Shown in pieces: positions 19,587 through 28,704 of a stretch of DNA of 64,000 bases; position 1 is the stretch's first letter, and every line of letters begins with the position of its first letter. Below the pieces are notes generated by a model. It did no database searches. It worked only from the letters and a program-made list of their open reading frames with translations, and was not told where the DNA came from. The stretch comes from Firmicutes bacterium HGW-Firmicutes-15 (GTDB taxonomy: Bacteria > Bacillota > Syntrophomonadia > Syntrophomonadales > Syntrophomonadaceae). Where the stretch lies: NCBI GenBank assembly GCA_002840245.1, contig PHAA01000009.1, positions 37,149-101,148 of the forward strand, in the 5' to 3' direction. The position numbers and the translations under genes were made by a program.

Positions 19587-19970
19587 TCAATTAATCTTAT
19601 ACAAATACTCACGAGTTCTAGTACTTATACCCCAGGTAGCATCAGTCAACCTGGTAGAAATATAACTTCGGATGTTATCATCCATTTCCGGGTTCTCCAG
19701 ATCAAAAAAGATATAGAAAGCCCTTAAAATATCGTTCATATTCATTAATAGTCTTTCTGGCGGGGCCATCTTAAGTAGACTGTCCTTTTTTCCATAGAAA
19801 AAGACCATTCTCCTCAATACCCACATTATTTCAACATTGCTAAATAATCTTTTATCCATAATTTCAGTAAGTAGATTATCAGGGCCAATAACTGATTCAC
19901 GTGTTTCAAGATCTTTCCATTCGCTGGTTTCTGTTATTGTCATGGGAAGACCCAATATGTTTTTTTCCAC
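19587..19970 (-). CDS. Hypothetical protein (127 aa)
   Basis: I do not recognise this protein. It is soluble, has no signal peptide or clear motif, and its middle part (EIMWVLRRMVFFYGKKDSLL and MNMNDILRAFYIFFDLENP) looks helical. It is probably real: the GTG start at 19970 sits seven bases after a perfect AGGAGG, only 14 bases separate it from the NlpC/P60 gene upstream, and a strong terminator follows. It may therefore be co-transcribed with the wall hydrolase. Confidence 0.75.
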   Translation of the reverse strand: MEKNILGLPMTITETSEWKDLETRESVIGPDNLLTEIMDKRLFSNVEIMWVLRRMVFFYGKKDSLLKMAPPERLLMNMNDILRAFYIFFDLENPEMDDNIRSYISTRLTDATWGISTRTREYLYKIN

Positions 19971-19984
19971 TTATAAACCTCCTG

Positions 19985-20794
19985 CTATCTGATAACTCTT
20001 TTTGCTCCTACATATGTGTTTGCATAATAACCATTAGTCAATGAAGAATAAATAACTCCTCCGCTATGTGGAGAACTGGAATGAATGAAACTACTGTCAC
20101 CGCTATATATCCCTACATGATCGATTCCCGAACCAGAACAAGCAAAAAATACTAAATCTCCTGGGAGAAGGTCACCTTGGGCAACAGTTACACCATATCC
20201 GTATTGAGATGCAGCCGTTCTGGGCAAATCTACTTGGAATTGACCAAGCACATATTTAGCAAAACCAGAGCAGTCAAAGCCTCCAGGGCCAGAACCGCCA
20301 TATCTATAAGGTGTTCCTAAGTATTGGGCTGCTTTTTCCACAACCCTTGAGCCACTGACATTCCCACCTGCTCTAGATACAGGTGGATTGTAAACAACTG
20401 TACCGTTAACCTTCAAGACATCTCCAACATTCAGTGCATCGCTAGTCAAACCATTTAATGCCCTGATGTTCTGTACGCTGGTTCCAAATTTGCGTGAAAT
20501 GTCCCAGAGGTTATCTCCAGATACTACTGTATATGTCGAAGAATCCCCGGTTGGCGCTTGTACCACCTCAGGAGCTGAATATCCGCCCAGATTTAGTATC
20601 TGACCTATACTAAGATTATCGGAATGAAGTCCATTTATCTGTTTAATTGTATCAACACTAACTCCGGTGGAATTTGATATGTTCCACAAACAATCCCCGG
20701 ATTGTACAACATAGGAGGATTGACTGGCCAAACTCGTCCCAGAAAACATCAACATAAAAGCCATTAAAAACCACACAAAACTAATTCTTCGCAT
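19985..20794 (-). CDS. Secreted LysM-NlpC/P60 peptidoglycan endopeptidase
   Basis: Cell-wall hydrolase predicted to cut peptide stems of peptidoglycan. A signal peptide (residues ~1-24, MRRISFVWFLMAFMLMFSG) is followed by two LysM glycan-binding repeats (YVVQSGDCLWNIS and YTVVSGDNLWDIS, each ~45 residues) and a C-terminal NlpC/P60 domain. The catalytic Cys is in GGFDCSGF, one His in IDHVGIYSG and the third polar residue region in FIHSSSPHSGG. The frame opens six codons earlier (20812), but the ATG at 20794 follows GGGGTAG and gives a normal signal peptide. The family includes CwlO/LytE-type enzymes; which it resembles most cannot be told by eye. Confidence 0.93.
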   Translation of the reverse strand: MRRISFVWFLMAFMLMFSGTSLASQSSYVVQSGDCLWNISNSTGVSVDTIKQINGLHSDNLSIGQILNLGGYSAPEVVQAPTGDSSTYTVVSGDNLWDISRKFGTSVQNIRALNGLTSDALNVGDVLKVNGTVVYNPPVSRAGGNVSGSRVVEKAAQYLGTPYRYGGSGPGGFDCSGFAKYVLGQFQVDLPRTAASQYGYGVTVAQGDLLPGDLVFFACSGSGIDHVGIYSGDSSFIHSSSPHSGGVIYSSLTNGYYANTYVGAKRVIR

Positions 20795-20881
20795 TCTACC
20801 CCTGCCCCTCATAAAAATCCAGCAATAATTTGATAGTATTTTGCTAAGTTCTACAAGAGTAGGGTGAATTCCTGCTAAAAA

Positions 20882-21736
20882 CTAAATTTTATCTATTTTA
20901 TTTTGATTTTTATATGCATAATATGCTCGAATCTTCTCCATCATATCCGTATTGATGCCAGCAAAACCTAGTCGATTACGGCTCTCACTGCTTCCCCCGC
21001 CATGAAAATCTGATCCCCCAGTTATTAATAAACAGTGCTGCCTGGCTAGGCGGGTAAATTCCATTATTTGATCACTATTGTGTTCGGGATAAAATATTTC
21101 TAAACCCTCTACACCCATGCTAATAATCTTGCCTATTTTTCCGGAATCCTTAATCAATCCTGGATGCGCCAAAATGCTGATTCCCCCGGCTTGTTTAACC
21201 AACTCTATAGCCTCTGCAGGTAAAAATTTATAGCGCGGTATGTAGCCTGGCTTGCCCCGGTCAATATATTTCCGGAACGCCTCCTCCTCTGATAACACAT
21301 ACCCTGCCTGCTGCAGAGCTCTGGCAATATGGGGCCTGCCAATGAGATCACCCTGAGCAAGTTTTTTTACGTTTTCAAAACTTATACTCAATCCAATTTC
21401 CTTCAGTTTATCAATCATCTTCTCCGCTCTTTGGTATCTCTGAGTACGAATTTCCATTAACCTATTAATAAGATGTTCATCATGATAATCAATAAAATAG
21501 CCCAGAATATGTACTTCATCATCACCAAAATCAGTGTTGAGTTCGATTCCAGGAATAAAATCGATATTTTTACCATGTGCCTGAATAAATTGTAGGGCAG
21601 GTTCCAGTCCATCCACGGTATCATGGTCAGTTATGGCTATACCCGCCAGACCTATTTGGGCAGCCTTTGTAATCACCTGTTCCGGTGTCTCTACCCCATC
21701 TGAAGCTGTGGTATGAACGTGCAAGTCGTATAGCAT
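20882..21736 (-). CDS. PHP-domain phosphoesterase (TrpH/YciV-like)
   Basis: Metal-dependent phosphoesterase of the PHP family. Metal ligands are visible in DLHVHTTASDG, ITDHDTVDG, HILGYFIDYHDEH, LAHPG and GSDFHG. The 284-residue length matches YciV/TrpH-type enzymes, which hydrolyse 3',5'-bisphosphonucleotides or short RNA 5' ends in characterised members. The C-terminal tail is lysine-rich. It stands alone, with the large palindromic non-coding segment immediately upstream. Confidence 0.93.
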   Translation of the reverse strand: MLYDLHVHTTASDGVETPEQVITKAAQIGLAGIAITDHDTVDGLEPALQFIQAHGKNIDFIPGIELNTDFGDDEVHILGYFIDYHDEHLINRLMEIRTQRYQRAEKMIDKLKEIGLSISFENVKKLAQGDLIGRPHIARALQQAGYVLSEEEAFRKYIDRGKPGYIPRYKFLPAEAIELVKQAGGISILAHPGLIKDSGKIGKIISMGVEGLEIFYPEHNSDQIMEFTRLARQHCLLITGGSDFHGGGSSESRNRLGFAGINTDMMEKIRAYYAYKNQNKIDKI

Positions 21737-21847
21737 TTAATTCCCTGCTTTCCAAATAAACTATTTATAACATAATAACTCAAGGTTCGTATTTGACGGA
21801 TTATGGCAACAGCAAATATACTGATACAATTCCCCAATGAACGATAT

Positions 21848-22148
21848 TTTGCTGTTGACTGTGATCTGGGGTTAACAGATTTAGTAATTCTGCTTGCTCC
21901 CATCTCCGGAGGCTCGTTCTACCAGCTGCTTGCCGGGCGAGCTTCAGGGGCACCCTGTCAAATCTCCCATCCGAGGTCGATGACAGGCGAGGAACAGGAC
22001 GTTCCGAGCCGGGCACCGCCCACGGACGGGCGGTTGGCCGGGTACCCTCAGGAACTCATCTGGCAAGCAGTTGACAGCCCGAGACTCCGGAGCCTGGAGC
22101 TGGCAGAATTGCTGAATTTGTCCACCCAGCTTCCGCTCAACAGCAAAT
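21848..22148. ncRNA. Candidate large structured RNA or palindromic element
   Basis: The 505-base gap between the PHP gene and the dipeptidase holds a ~300-base imperfect palindrome that is more GC-rich than its surroundings. The outer arms pair end to end: TTTGCTGTTGA with TCAACAGCAAA, TTAGTAATTCTGC with GCAGAATTGCTGAA, CTCCGGAGGCTC with GAGACTCCGGAG, and CTGCTTGCC with GGCAAGCAG. Between the arms are three local hairpins: TGTCA...TGACA, GGAAC/GTTCC (21992-22006 region) and CCGCCC/GGGCGG (22016-22021 with 22028-22033). This shape suggests either a folded RNA or a palindromic mobile element. It does not carry the signatures of RNase P RNA, tmRNA or SRP RNA that I could recognise. Strand is undetermined. 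Confidence 0.5.
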
Positions 22149-22241
22149 CCCGTTTCCCTTATACCTTAGTACTTCAGAAGTTTGCTGCGCATAATCAGTC
22201 AAATGCGCAATAATCGAATCCATTAGCCTATGTAGCATCAT

Positions 22242-23165
22242 CTATATAACCTGCCTAATTACCCCCAGAGCATTTTCACTTAGTATCATTTCTATTTCGC
22301 GTTGTAAAAATCCTCTCCGAGCCATAATTACAGGAAGCTCAACATATCCTCCTACCTGCGGGATAACCATATTATCTGCTCCATCAAAATCAGAACCCAA
22401 TGCAACGTGTTCAACCCCAATCAGGTCAGCAATATACGCTATATGGTCAAGCATATCTTCTACACTTGCACTGCCTTCTTTGACAAAGTCTGCTACCTGA
22501 GTGACCCCAATCACTCCCCCATGCTCAGCCAAAGCCCGCAGTTGTGTATCATCCAAGTTCCTCCAGTGCGGACATAAGGCTCTAGCATTGGCATGGGTAA
22601 CCAACACTGGTTTAGAATAGTAAGTCAGGGCCTCATAATAAGACTTAGGGGAAATATGAGCTAGATCCAGCATTATTCCCAAATCACTCATTTCCTCTAC
22701 TATTTCTTTTCCCTTGCGGGTTAATCCCCCGGCACTTTCTCCTTCTCCTACTCCATCTGCTAGTAGATTGCGATGGTTCCATGTCAATCCCATGCTTCGC
22801 AAACCCAATCTGTAAAGTAATCTTAATATCTCCACATCATTCCCCAAGCATTCTGCTCCCTCCAAATGCAAAACACAAGCCAGTCTATTGAAATTATCTG
22901 ATTTTAATAGATCACTGCTATTTTTGAGATGATAAGCATATAAATTCTTGCTTTCCATTTCCGCTAAGAATTTCTCTATTTGCTTTAAGACCTGCCTTAA
23001 AGAAGAATTTCTGTCAGTTGGCATGGTAAAAAGAGCAAAAAACTGCAAGCAAACATTTGCTGCTTTTGCTCTTTCCAGATCAAATTGGGCTTCGTTTCTT
23101 AGTAGGGAAGCGCCACTTGAGCTTAAATTGGAAATAGTATCACAGTGTAAATCCACAATTTTCAT
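22242..23165 (-). CDS. Membrane dipeptidase, peptidase family M19
   Basis: Zinc dipeptidase of the renal dipeptidase family, cleaving L-D or D-type dipeptides. Metal-binding DLHCDT at the N-terminus, the bridging Glu in LHLEGAE, HIS in LDLAHISPKSYY, THANARALCPHWRNL and the C-terminal GSDFDG are all present. Despite the family name there is no signal peptide, so it is probably cytoplasmic. AAGGAGG is followed by ATGAAAATG; I use the second ATG (23165) because its spacing of six is right, giving 307 residues. The last TAA lies 20 bases from the edge of any other feature. Confidence 0.93.
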   Translation of the reverse strand: MKIVDLHCDTISNLSSSGASLLRNEAQFDLERAKAANVCLQFFALFTMPTDRNSSLRQVLKQIEKFLAEMESKNLYAYHLKNSSDLLKSDNFNRLACVLHLEGAECLGNDVEILRLLYRLGLRSMGLTWNHRNLLADGVGEGESAGGLTRKGKEIVEEMSDLGIMLDLAHISPKSYYEALTYYSKPVLVTHANARALCPHWRNLDDTQLRALAEHGGVIGVTQVADFVKEGSASVEDMLDHIAYIADLIGVEHVALGSDFDGADNMVIPQVGGYVELPVIMARRGFLQREIEMILSENALGVIRQVI

Positions 23166-23196
23166 TTTCATCCTCCTTAACGCTTCTTACAATAAA

Positions 23197-23222
23197 ATAA
23201 CCTGCCGTAAAAAGCAGGTTAT
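23197..23222 (-). terminator. Intrinsic terminator after spoVS
   Basis: ATAACCTGC / GCAGGTTAT, a perfect 9-bp stem, followed on the minus strand by TTTATTG, lies 37 bases past the spoVS stop. Confidence 0.85.
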
Positions 23223-23259
23223 GAATCAATTTTACTATCATGAAATATCCAGAAAACAA

Positions 23260-23520
23260 TTACCTGGGTTCAATTATCAATTTAATAGCCGTTCTTTCCT
23301 CATTATCAATCATGATATCTGTAAAAGCAGGTATACAAATCAGATCCATACCACTGGGAGCTACAAATCCCCTTGCAATTGCTATGGCTTTAATTGACTG
23401 GTTAATTGCCCCAGCACCAATTGCCTGAATTTCGGCGGAACCTTTTTCCCTGAGAACTCCTGCAAGTGCTCCTGCAACAGAATTTGGACTAGACTTCGCT
23501 GAAACCTTCAATACTTCCAT
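23260..23520 (-). CDS. spoVS: Stage V sporulation protein S
   Basis: Small Alba-like nucleic-acid-binding protein needed for normal septation and spore coat assembly in B. subtilis. The 86 residues (MEVLKVSAKSSPNSVAGALAG... GAGAINQSIKAIAIARG... IPAFTDI) match SpoVS over the full length. A TTG precedes the ATG in frame, but the ATG at 23520 is six bases from GGGAGG and gives the standard length. Lies downstream of ymdB as in Bacillus, here with a repeat between them. Widespread in Clostridia and in some non-sporulating bacteria, so it is not proof of sporulation. Confidence 0.96.
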   Translation of the reverse strand: MEVLKVSAKSSPNSVAGALAGVLREKGSAEIQAIGAGAINQSIKAIAIARGFVAPSGMDLICIPAFTDIMIDNEERTAIKLIIEPR

Positions 23521-23666
23521 CAAATAGCCTCCCTCACTACAAAAAATAGTTAATAATTAAATATGTAGGTTGCTCTATTGAAGTATATTCTAAATGATTT
23601 CAGTAATTCCTTCTTTTTGCAGCGTTTTTTGGATATTTTTTCTTTTTAATATTTTTTTTTACATTT

Positions 23667-23943
23667 AGGGACTATCCAGGGATAAATAAGGCAAAATACT
23701 CCGCTTATTGTATGTGCTAGACAAGGCTTCAAAGCGTGGTAATAACAGAAATGCCCGAAGGATGTGAACACCAGCAACATTAGTTGCAACCTTGAGGGAG
23801 CATCAGTAGTACCCGCAACCTTAATCGCGACCATCGGGAGCATCAGTAGTACCCGAAGGGTGAAGGGTGAAGGGCGCACGTTTTGATAACGAAGTATGAG
23901 CTAGGAAAATATCGGAGTAAATTACCTATTTTATAATAATCTT
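23667..23943. repeat. Degraded copy of the ymdB-flanking inverted-repeat element, with an inserted GC-rich repeat
   Basis: The first ~70 bases (AGGGACTATCCAGGGATAAA...CTAGACAAGGC..CAAAGCG) match, in reverse orientation, the end of the element at 24748-24909. TTTTGATAACGAAGTAT near 23882 matches its middle. In between, about 23745-23878 carries GGGAGCATCAGTAGTACCCG twice and AAGGGTGAAGGGTGAAGGGCG, related to the repeat at 12319-12515. The block ends exactly at the ymdB stop. It fills the 423-base gap 23521-23943 except for AT-rich sequence at 23530-23660. Confidence 0.65.
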
Positions 23944-24729
23944 TTACTCATCTAAAACATGTGAATATCTCTGTATCCCTAAGACCTTATTACTATTTTC
24001 ATCGAGGCTTAGAATAACTCCCTGCAATTGCGCAGGGCCTCCAGCTACCTCAAAACGAGCAGGACGACCATTCAAAAACTTCTGAATGATAGCCTCTTTT
24101 TCCATACCAAGTATGGAGTAAACGGGTCCGGTCATGCCCAGATCTGAAATATAGGCTGTTCCCTCCGGCATAATTCTTTCATCCGCGGTCTGGATATGGG
24201 TATGAGTACCTAAAACTGCATTAACTTTTCCATCAAAATAGTAGCCAAAAGCCAGCTTCTCAGAGGTAGCTTCAGCATGAAAATCAACAATTGTGTAGTC
24301 AACTTTGTCACGCAAGTCCTGCAGTATATCACTTACAGTTTTAAATGGGCAGTCCAATGGGGATAAATAGATTCGACCGGAAGCATTAATAACTGCTATC
24401 TTCTTATTGAAGCCAGCCGTATACACATGGTAACCCTGGCCAGGACAATCACCTGGATAGTTGGCGGGCCTGATAAGCCTGGGTTCATCATCAATAAAGC
24501 TAAAAATACTTTTGTTGTCCCATACATGGTTTCCCATGGTGAGAACGTCTATTCCGGCAGCCAACAATTCTTCTTTCACTTCTTTGGTTATTCCGCGTCC
24601 ACCTGCCGCATTTTCAGCATTAGCAATGGTAAAGGAAATTTCGTACTCTCTTTGTAGTTTGGGAAGCAACTTTTTCACAATATTTCTGCCCGGTTTGCCA
24701 ACAATATCACCTATAACCATTATGTTCAA
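23944..24729 (-). CDS. ymdB: YmdB metallophosphoesterase
   Basis: Calcineurin-like phosphodiesterase; the B. subtilis enzyme acts on 2',3'-cyclic nucleotides and influences biofilm and motility gene expression. Motifs: MVIGDIVGKPGR, ENAAGGRGIT, MGNHVWDN, VDFHAEATSEK and GTHTHIQTADERI. The frame opens at 24759, but a TTG at 24729 (reading MNIMVIGD) lies eight bases after GGGGG and aligns with the family N-terminus; 261 residues. Upstream relation to rny is conserved. The 5' end touches, and the stop abuts, two inverted copies of a mini-element. Confidence 0.94.
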   Translation of the reverse strand: MNIMVIGDIVGKPGRNIVKKLLPKLQREYEISFTIANAENAAGGRGITKEVKEELLAAGIDVLTMGNHVWDNKSIFSFIDDEPRLIRPANYPGDCPGQGYHVYTAGFNKKIAVINASGRIYLSPLDCPFKTVSDILQDLRDKVDYTIVDFHAEATSEKLAFGYYFDGKVNAVLGTHTHIQTADERIMPEGTAYISDLGMTGPVYSILGMEKEAIIQKFLNGRPARFEVAGGPAQLQGVILSLDENSNKVLGIQRYSHVLDE

Positions 24730-24747
24730 AAAATTGTCCCCCAATAT

Positions 24748-24909
24748 AGGGACTATCAAAAAATAAACTAGTCATTTATTCCGGTCTTTTTCACCCTATA
24801 CTTCGTTATCAAAGCTTGAACATACATTCAGTATGACTGCGCTTTGACGCCTTGTCTAGTGCGAAAAATCCTCGGAGTATTCTGCCTTGTTTATTCCTTG
24901 ATAGCCCCT
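24748..24909. mobile_element. MITE-like element, 162 bp, with 21-bp terminal inverted repeats
   Basis: Ends AGGGACTATCAAAAAATAAAC (24748-24768) and, inverted, GTTTATTCCTTGATAGCCCCT (24889-24909) match at 18 of 21 positions. TAT flanks both ends as a possible target duplication. It has no coding capacity. A related, partly decayed copy in opposite orientation is at 23667-23943. The right end overlaps the stop codon of the next gene. Confidence 0.7.
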
Positions 24910-25400
24910 TATTTGTTAAAAACAAAGACCCGGCCTTCATCTCGGTAGGCAAAGATATTTTGATAGGGTTGTCTGGATTCCTTTATTTTTTTCAACAAAG
25001 TGTCTTTAATATCTCTTGAAAGGGCTGCTTCCGCAAGCATATCATTGTCGTCTCTTACCAGCAAAGAAGCAAATTCTTGGCGAATCAACAAGACAAACAA
25101 CTCTATTTCTTCTTCCCTCAAAGATAGGTTTGCTCTATATAACCTCATAATAGTTATACCAGATTTTTCTATAAACTCCAAATCCATATAAGCCGGTTCA
25201 ATATTAAGCATATTGTGAAGTAGAGCTATCGATTGACGATATCTCGTAATAAAGTTACTACGATGCTTGTCACCTATACAACCGTTCAGGGCTACTTCAA
25301 TCTTAATAATATCCTTTTCAGCATCATATTTAACTGCACTTAGTTCACTATAACGAATGAATGAGGACAATATCGCATCCACACCTGAATCCTTTTGCAT
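24909..25400 (-). CDS. Hypothetical protein between rny and ymdB (163 aa)
   Basis: Not recognised. Soluble, no signal peptide, leucine- and glutamate-rich helices in the middle (ANLSLREEEIELFVLLIRQEFASLL). N-terminal half with a possible beta sheet (VKYDAEKDIIKIEVALNG). The ATG at 25400 follows GGGGAAG. It is in the rny-ymdB interval, an extra gene relative to Bacillus. Its stop codon falls in the terminal repeat of the mini-element, so the present C-terminus (VFVFNK) may have been set by that insertion. Confidence 0.7.
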   Translation of the reverse strand: MQKDSGVDAILSSFIRYSELSAVKYDAEKDIIKIEVALNGCIGDKHRSNFITRYRQSIALLHNMLNIEPAYMDLEFIEKSGITIMRLYRANLSLREEEIELFVLLIRQEFASLLVRDDNDMLAEAALSRDIKDTLLKKIKESRQPYQNIFAYRDEGRVFVFNK

Positions 25401-25515
25401 TAATTCATCTTCCCCTTTATTGTTGTTAATAATCTTTTCCTTATCCGTGTAGTGAAATCCTGCTTTGAACGATTTGTAAAATAAGCCAATTCAGGGGCGG
25501 TCAAGAAATAAAAGA

Positions 25516-25543
25516 AACACAGGATCCTGTGAGATCCTGTGTT
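25516..25543 (-). terminator. Intrinsic terminator after rny
   Basis: Perfect 11-bp stem AACACAGGATC / GATCCTGTGTT with a 6-base loop and a downstream TCTTTTATTT on the minus strand, 12 bases past the rny stop. Confidence 0.9.
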
Positions 25544-25555
25544 CCATGGAAAAAA

Positions 25556-27106
25556 CTATTTTGCTAATTCTACTGAACGAGTCTCTCTAATTACCATAAC
25601 CTTAATCTGCCCTGGATAATCGAGCTCCTGTTCTATTTTACGGGCGATCTCTCTAACCAGGTTTATTGTTCCTAGATCATCGATTTCTTCGGGCTTGACT
25701 ATAATTCTAATCTCGCGGCCAGCTTGAATGGCGTAGGATTTGTCTACCCCCGCAAATGAATTGGCTACGTTTTCAAGTTTTTCCAAGCGTTTAATATAGG
25801 TTTCCAGCGTTTCTCTTCTAGCTCCTGGACGTGACGCCGAAATGGCATCCGCTGCTTGAACTAATATTGCCTCAATGGTTTGCGGTGCAACATCTCCATG
25901 ATGTGCTTCGATGCCGTGAATAACTTCCTTGCTCTCCCGGTATTTTTTAGCTAAATCTACCCCGATTTCAACATGCGGACCTACTACCTCATGATCCACC
26001 GCTTTGCCAATATCATGCAACAGACCGGCCCTCTTAGCAAGTACAATATCAACATCCAATTCCGCTGCCATAACCCCGGCCAGATGTGATACCTCAATCG
26101 AATGCTTAAGGACATTTTGTCCATAACTGGTTCTGTATTTTAGCCTTCCCAGAAGTCTAATGAGTTCGGGATGCAATCCATGTACCCCTACGTCAAAAGC
26201 TGCCTGTTCCCCAAGCTCTCTAAGCTGTTGGTCTATCTGAAGCTTAGCTTTGTCAATCATTTCCTCAATCCGGGCAGGATGAATTCTACCGTCGGAAACT
26301 AGATTTTCCAGGGCCACCCTGGCAATCTCCCGGCGTACCGGATCGAATGAAGATAGGATTACCGCTTCCGGTGTATCATCAATGATCAAATCTACCCCCG
26401 AAAGGGTTTCAAAGGTACGAATATTACGACCTTCTCTGCCGATAATACGGCCCTTCATTTCATCATTGGGAAGTGCCACTACCGATACTGTGGTTTCTGA
26501 TACCACATCGGCCGCACATCTCTGTATAGCCAGCGAGATAATATTCTTCGCTCTCTTGTCTGACTCTTCCTTGGCCTCATTTTCCAAGCTTCTGATCATT
26601 ACAGCAGTTTCCTGCCGTATCTGTTGTTCCACATTATATAGGAGTAACTCTTTAGCCTCCTCAGTAGTTAAAGCCGAAAGTCTTTCCAGCTCTTTTAACT
26701 GCTGAGTAAGTATCATTTGTAAATCCTGCTGGGTCTTTTCAATGTCTTTTTCTTTATCCTGGAGGCCCTGCTCTTTCTTTTCTATGTTATCGGTCTTTTT
26801 TTCAATCAGCTCTTCTTTTTGCAGTACCCGCCTTTCCAGGCGATCCAGGTCTCTGCGTCTCTCCCTTAAATCCTTTTCCACTTCCTGCCGGTTTTGATGA
26901 ATCTCATCTTTAGCTTCCAGCAGTAATTCCTTTTTTCTGGCTTCGGCTTCTTTGGTGGCTTCCTCTATGGTCCTAGCTGCCTCGTGCTCGGCCAGACCCA
27001 GTTTGCTCTCAGCAATATATCTTCGGCCATAATAACCGCCTGCTATACCAATTAGCAAGGCCAGAATTACAAAAATAACAATCTGTATTATAAAAATCTC
27101 TTTCAC
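25556..27106 (-). CDS. rny: Ribonuclease Y
   Basis: Membrane-anchored endoribonuclease that starts mRNA decay in Firmicutes. Order of parts: N-terminal transmembrane helix (residues ~4-24), long charged coiled coil (~30-200), KH domain with [11 protein letters not shown] (~225-270), HD domain with [10 protein letters not shown] (~365-370) and a C-terminal domain. 516 residues, full length. The only in-frame ATG/GTG/TTG ahead of the membrane helix is the GTG at 27106, which overlaps the AGGAGG itself. An ATT three codons later is at the ideal distance, so the true start is uncertain by three codons. Confidence 0.96.
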   Translation of the reverse strand: MKEIFIIQIVIFVILALLIGIAGGYYGRRYIAESKLGLAEHEAARTIEEATKEAEARKKELLLEAKDEIHQNRQEVEKDLRERRRDLDRLERRVLQKEELIEKKTDNIEKKEQGLQDKEKDIEKTQQDLQMILTQQLKELERLSALTTEEAKELLLYNVEQQIRQETAVMIRSLENEAKEESDKRAKNIISLAIQRCAADVVSETTVSVVALPNDEMKGRIIGREGRNIRTFETLSGVDLIIDDTPEAVILSSFDPVRREIARVALENLVSDGRIHPARIEEMIDKAKLQIDQQLRELGEQAAFDVGVHGLHPELIRLLGRLKYRTSYGQNVLKHSIEVSHLAGVMAAELDVDIVLAKRAGLLHDIGKAVDHEVVGPHVEIGVDLAKKYRESKEVIHGIEAHHGDVAPQTIEAILVQAADAISASRPGARRETLETYIKRLEKLENVANSFAGVDKSYAIQAGREIRIIVKPEEIDDLGTINLVREIARKIEQELDYPGQIKVMVIRETRSVELAK

Positions 27107-27637
27107 CTCCTCTTATTCATTTATCATCCATAATTTGAAGGCACTTTATTATCAGAAAAGCCGAGCTTACACTCGGCTTCAGGCCGTTGCCAAAAGCGAA
27201 TCTCAGCGTTATTTCAAAAATCCCGTTCAATCACCGTACCTTTGTACGCCTCAATCACGGGCTTTTCTCATGCCTTGATCTTCACTCCTGTCATCAGCCT
27301 CGTAGCTTGCCGACTTTATCGACAAGCTAAAGCCGAGTTTACACTCGGCTTAAAAACAATCTCACCTTCTGATGTTATCTTCCACGAGATTAGCAATAAC
27401 TCCCGCTTTAAACGGTAATAGAGTACTAATGACTTGTGGGAATTCAGATAACTTTCCTCAACTATAAGAAACCACGAGAATACAATCTATATTTATTCAA
27501 AAACCAGCATATACTGGAACTGCCTATCCAGTTCTCTACCTCAATAATACAAGTAATAGAAAAAATATATATATATTAAAAGTATCTTAATAGCCAAGTA
27601 TTCAAGCGAGACATCTTTTCAGAGCCTTATTAAGATT
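27107..27637. other. Intergenic region between rny and recA with a duplicated hairpin
   Basis: No gene supported in these 531 bases. The hairpin AAGCCGAG, six-base loop, CTCGGCTT occurs twice, at 27158-27179 and 27330-27351. Between the copies, the minus strand reads as a stop-interrupted peptide with blocks such as EKPVIEAYKGTVIERDF, which looks like a decayed coding repeat. 27360-27637 is AT-rich with no structure I can defend. The promoter for rny is presumably here, but none is clear enough to call. Confidence 0.6.
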
Positions 27638-28690
27638 TTAGTCAGTTTCCCGAATCGTGTCAAGCTTCATCTGTTCAGCATTAGCCTTTTTCGCATTTAT
27701 CTTTTCCTTAATTCTTTCAACGCATAGTTTATATATCTCAGGCTTGGTTTTCAGTAATTCCTTGGCATTCTCTCGACCCTGCCCCATGCGTTCCCCTTCA
27801 AACGAATACCAGGAACCACTCTTCTGAATTACATCCAACTCAGCAGCCATGTCCAGCACATCTCCTTCTTTGGATATACCGGTTCCATACATTATATCAA
27901 ACTCAACGGTTCTAAAAGGCGGGGCCACCTTATTCTTAACTACTTTGACCTTGGTACGGATGCCTATCTGTTCTGTCCCCTGCTTGATGGCCTCTCCTCT
28001 TCTCACTTCCACTCGCAATGATGAATAGAATTTCAAGGCCCTTCCACCAGTAGTCGTTTCAGGATTGCCATATACTATCCCTATTTTTTCTCGAACCTGG
28101 TTAATAAATATCACAATAGCATTTGATTTGCCTATATGAGCAGTAAGTTTTCTCAAAGCCTGTGACATTAGACGCGCCTGCAATCCCATATGCGAATCAC
28201 CCATTTCCCCGTCAAGTTCCGCCTTAGGAACCAGGGCTGCCACCGAATCGATCACCACTACATCGATAGCCCCGCTCCTGACCAGGGCCTCAGCTATTTC
28301 CAGGGCCTGTTCGCCGTTATCCGGCTGAGAAACCAGCAGATTAGCAATATCTACCCCCAAATTTTTGGCATAAAGTGGATCCAGAGCATGCTCAGCATCG
28401 ATGAAGGCCGCCATGCCTCCTTCTTTCTGAGCCTGGGCTATACAATGCAATGCGACAGTAGTTTTGCCGGAGGATTCGGGGCCAAATATTTCAATAACCC
28501 TTCCCCTAGGTATTCCGCCCACTCCTAAAGCCATATCCAGGGATATACATCCGGTAGAAATGACCTCCACATTCATCGTAGCATTTTCGCCCAGTTTCAT
28601 AATGGAACCCTTACCAAATTGCTTCTCTATCGTCTTTATGGTATTACTTAAGGCCTCCATTTTATCCTTTTTTATCTCTTTTGCGTCCAA
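27638..28690 (-). CDS. recA: Recombinase RecA
   Basis: Strand-exchange protein and SOS co-protease. Walker [12 protein letters not shown], the core [17 protein letters not shown], Walker [16 protein letters not shown], loop 2 [22 protein letters not shown] start it at the TTG at 28690 ([10 protein letters not shown]), six bases after GAGGAGGGG, giving 350 residues. The more upstream ATG at 28711 lies inside the LexA box and before the ribosome site, so it is unlikely. An ATG at 28660 is possible. Regulated by the SOS promoter just upstream. Confidence 0.97.
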   Translation of the reverse strand: MDAKEIKKDKMEALSNTIKTIEKQFGKGSIMKLGENATMNVEVISTGCISLDMALGVGGIPRGRVIEIFGPESSGKTTVALHCIAQAQKEGGMAAFIDAEHALDPLYAKNLGVDIANLLVSQPDNGEQALEIAEALVRSGAIDVVVIDSVAALVPKAELDGEMGDSHMGLQARLMSQALRKLTAHIGKSNAIVIFINQVREKIGIVYGNPETTTGGRALKFYSSLRVEVRRGEAIKQGTEQIGIRTKVKVVKNKVAPPFRTVEFDIMYGTGISKEGDVLDMAAELDVIQKSGSWYSFEGERMGQGRENAKELLKTKPEIYKLCVERIKEKINAKKANAEQMKLDTIRETD

Positions 28691-28704
28691 GCCTGTCCCC
28701 TCCT

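Noticed and set aside
21803..22213. 136-codon open frame across the palindromic segment, plus strand
   Set aside because: It has no ribosome site, an unnatural composition and follows the palindrome; both arms would have to code. Treated as non-coding.
23646..23879. 77-codon minus-strand frame over the repeat beside ymdB
   Set aside because: It lies wholly in repeat DNA and has no ribosome site or recognisable domain.
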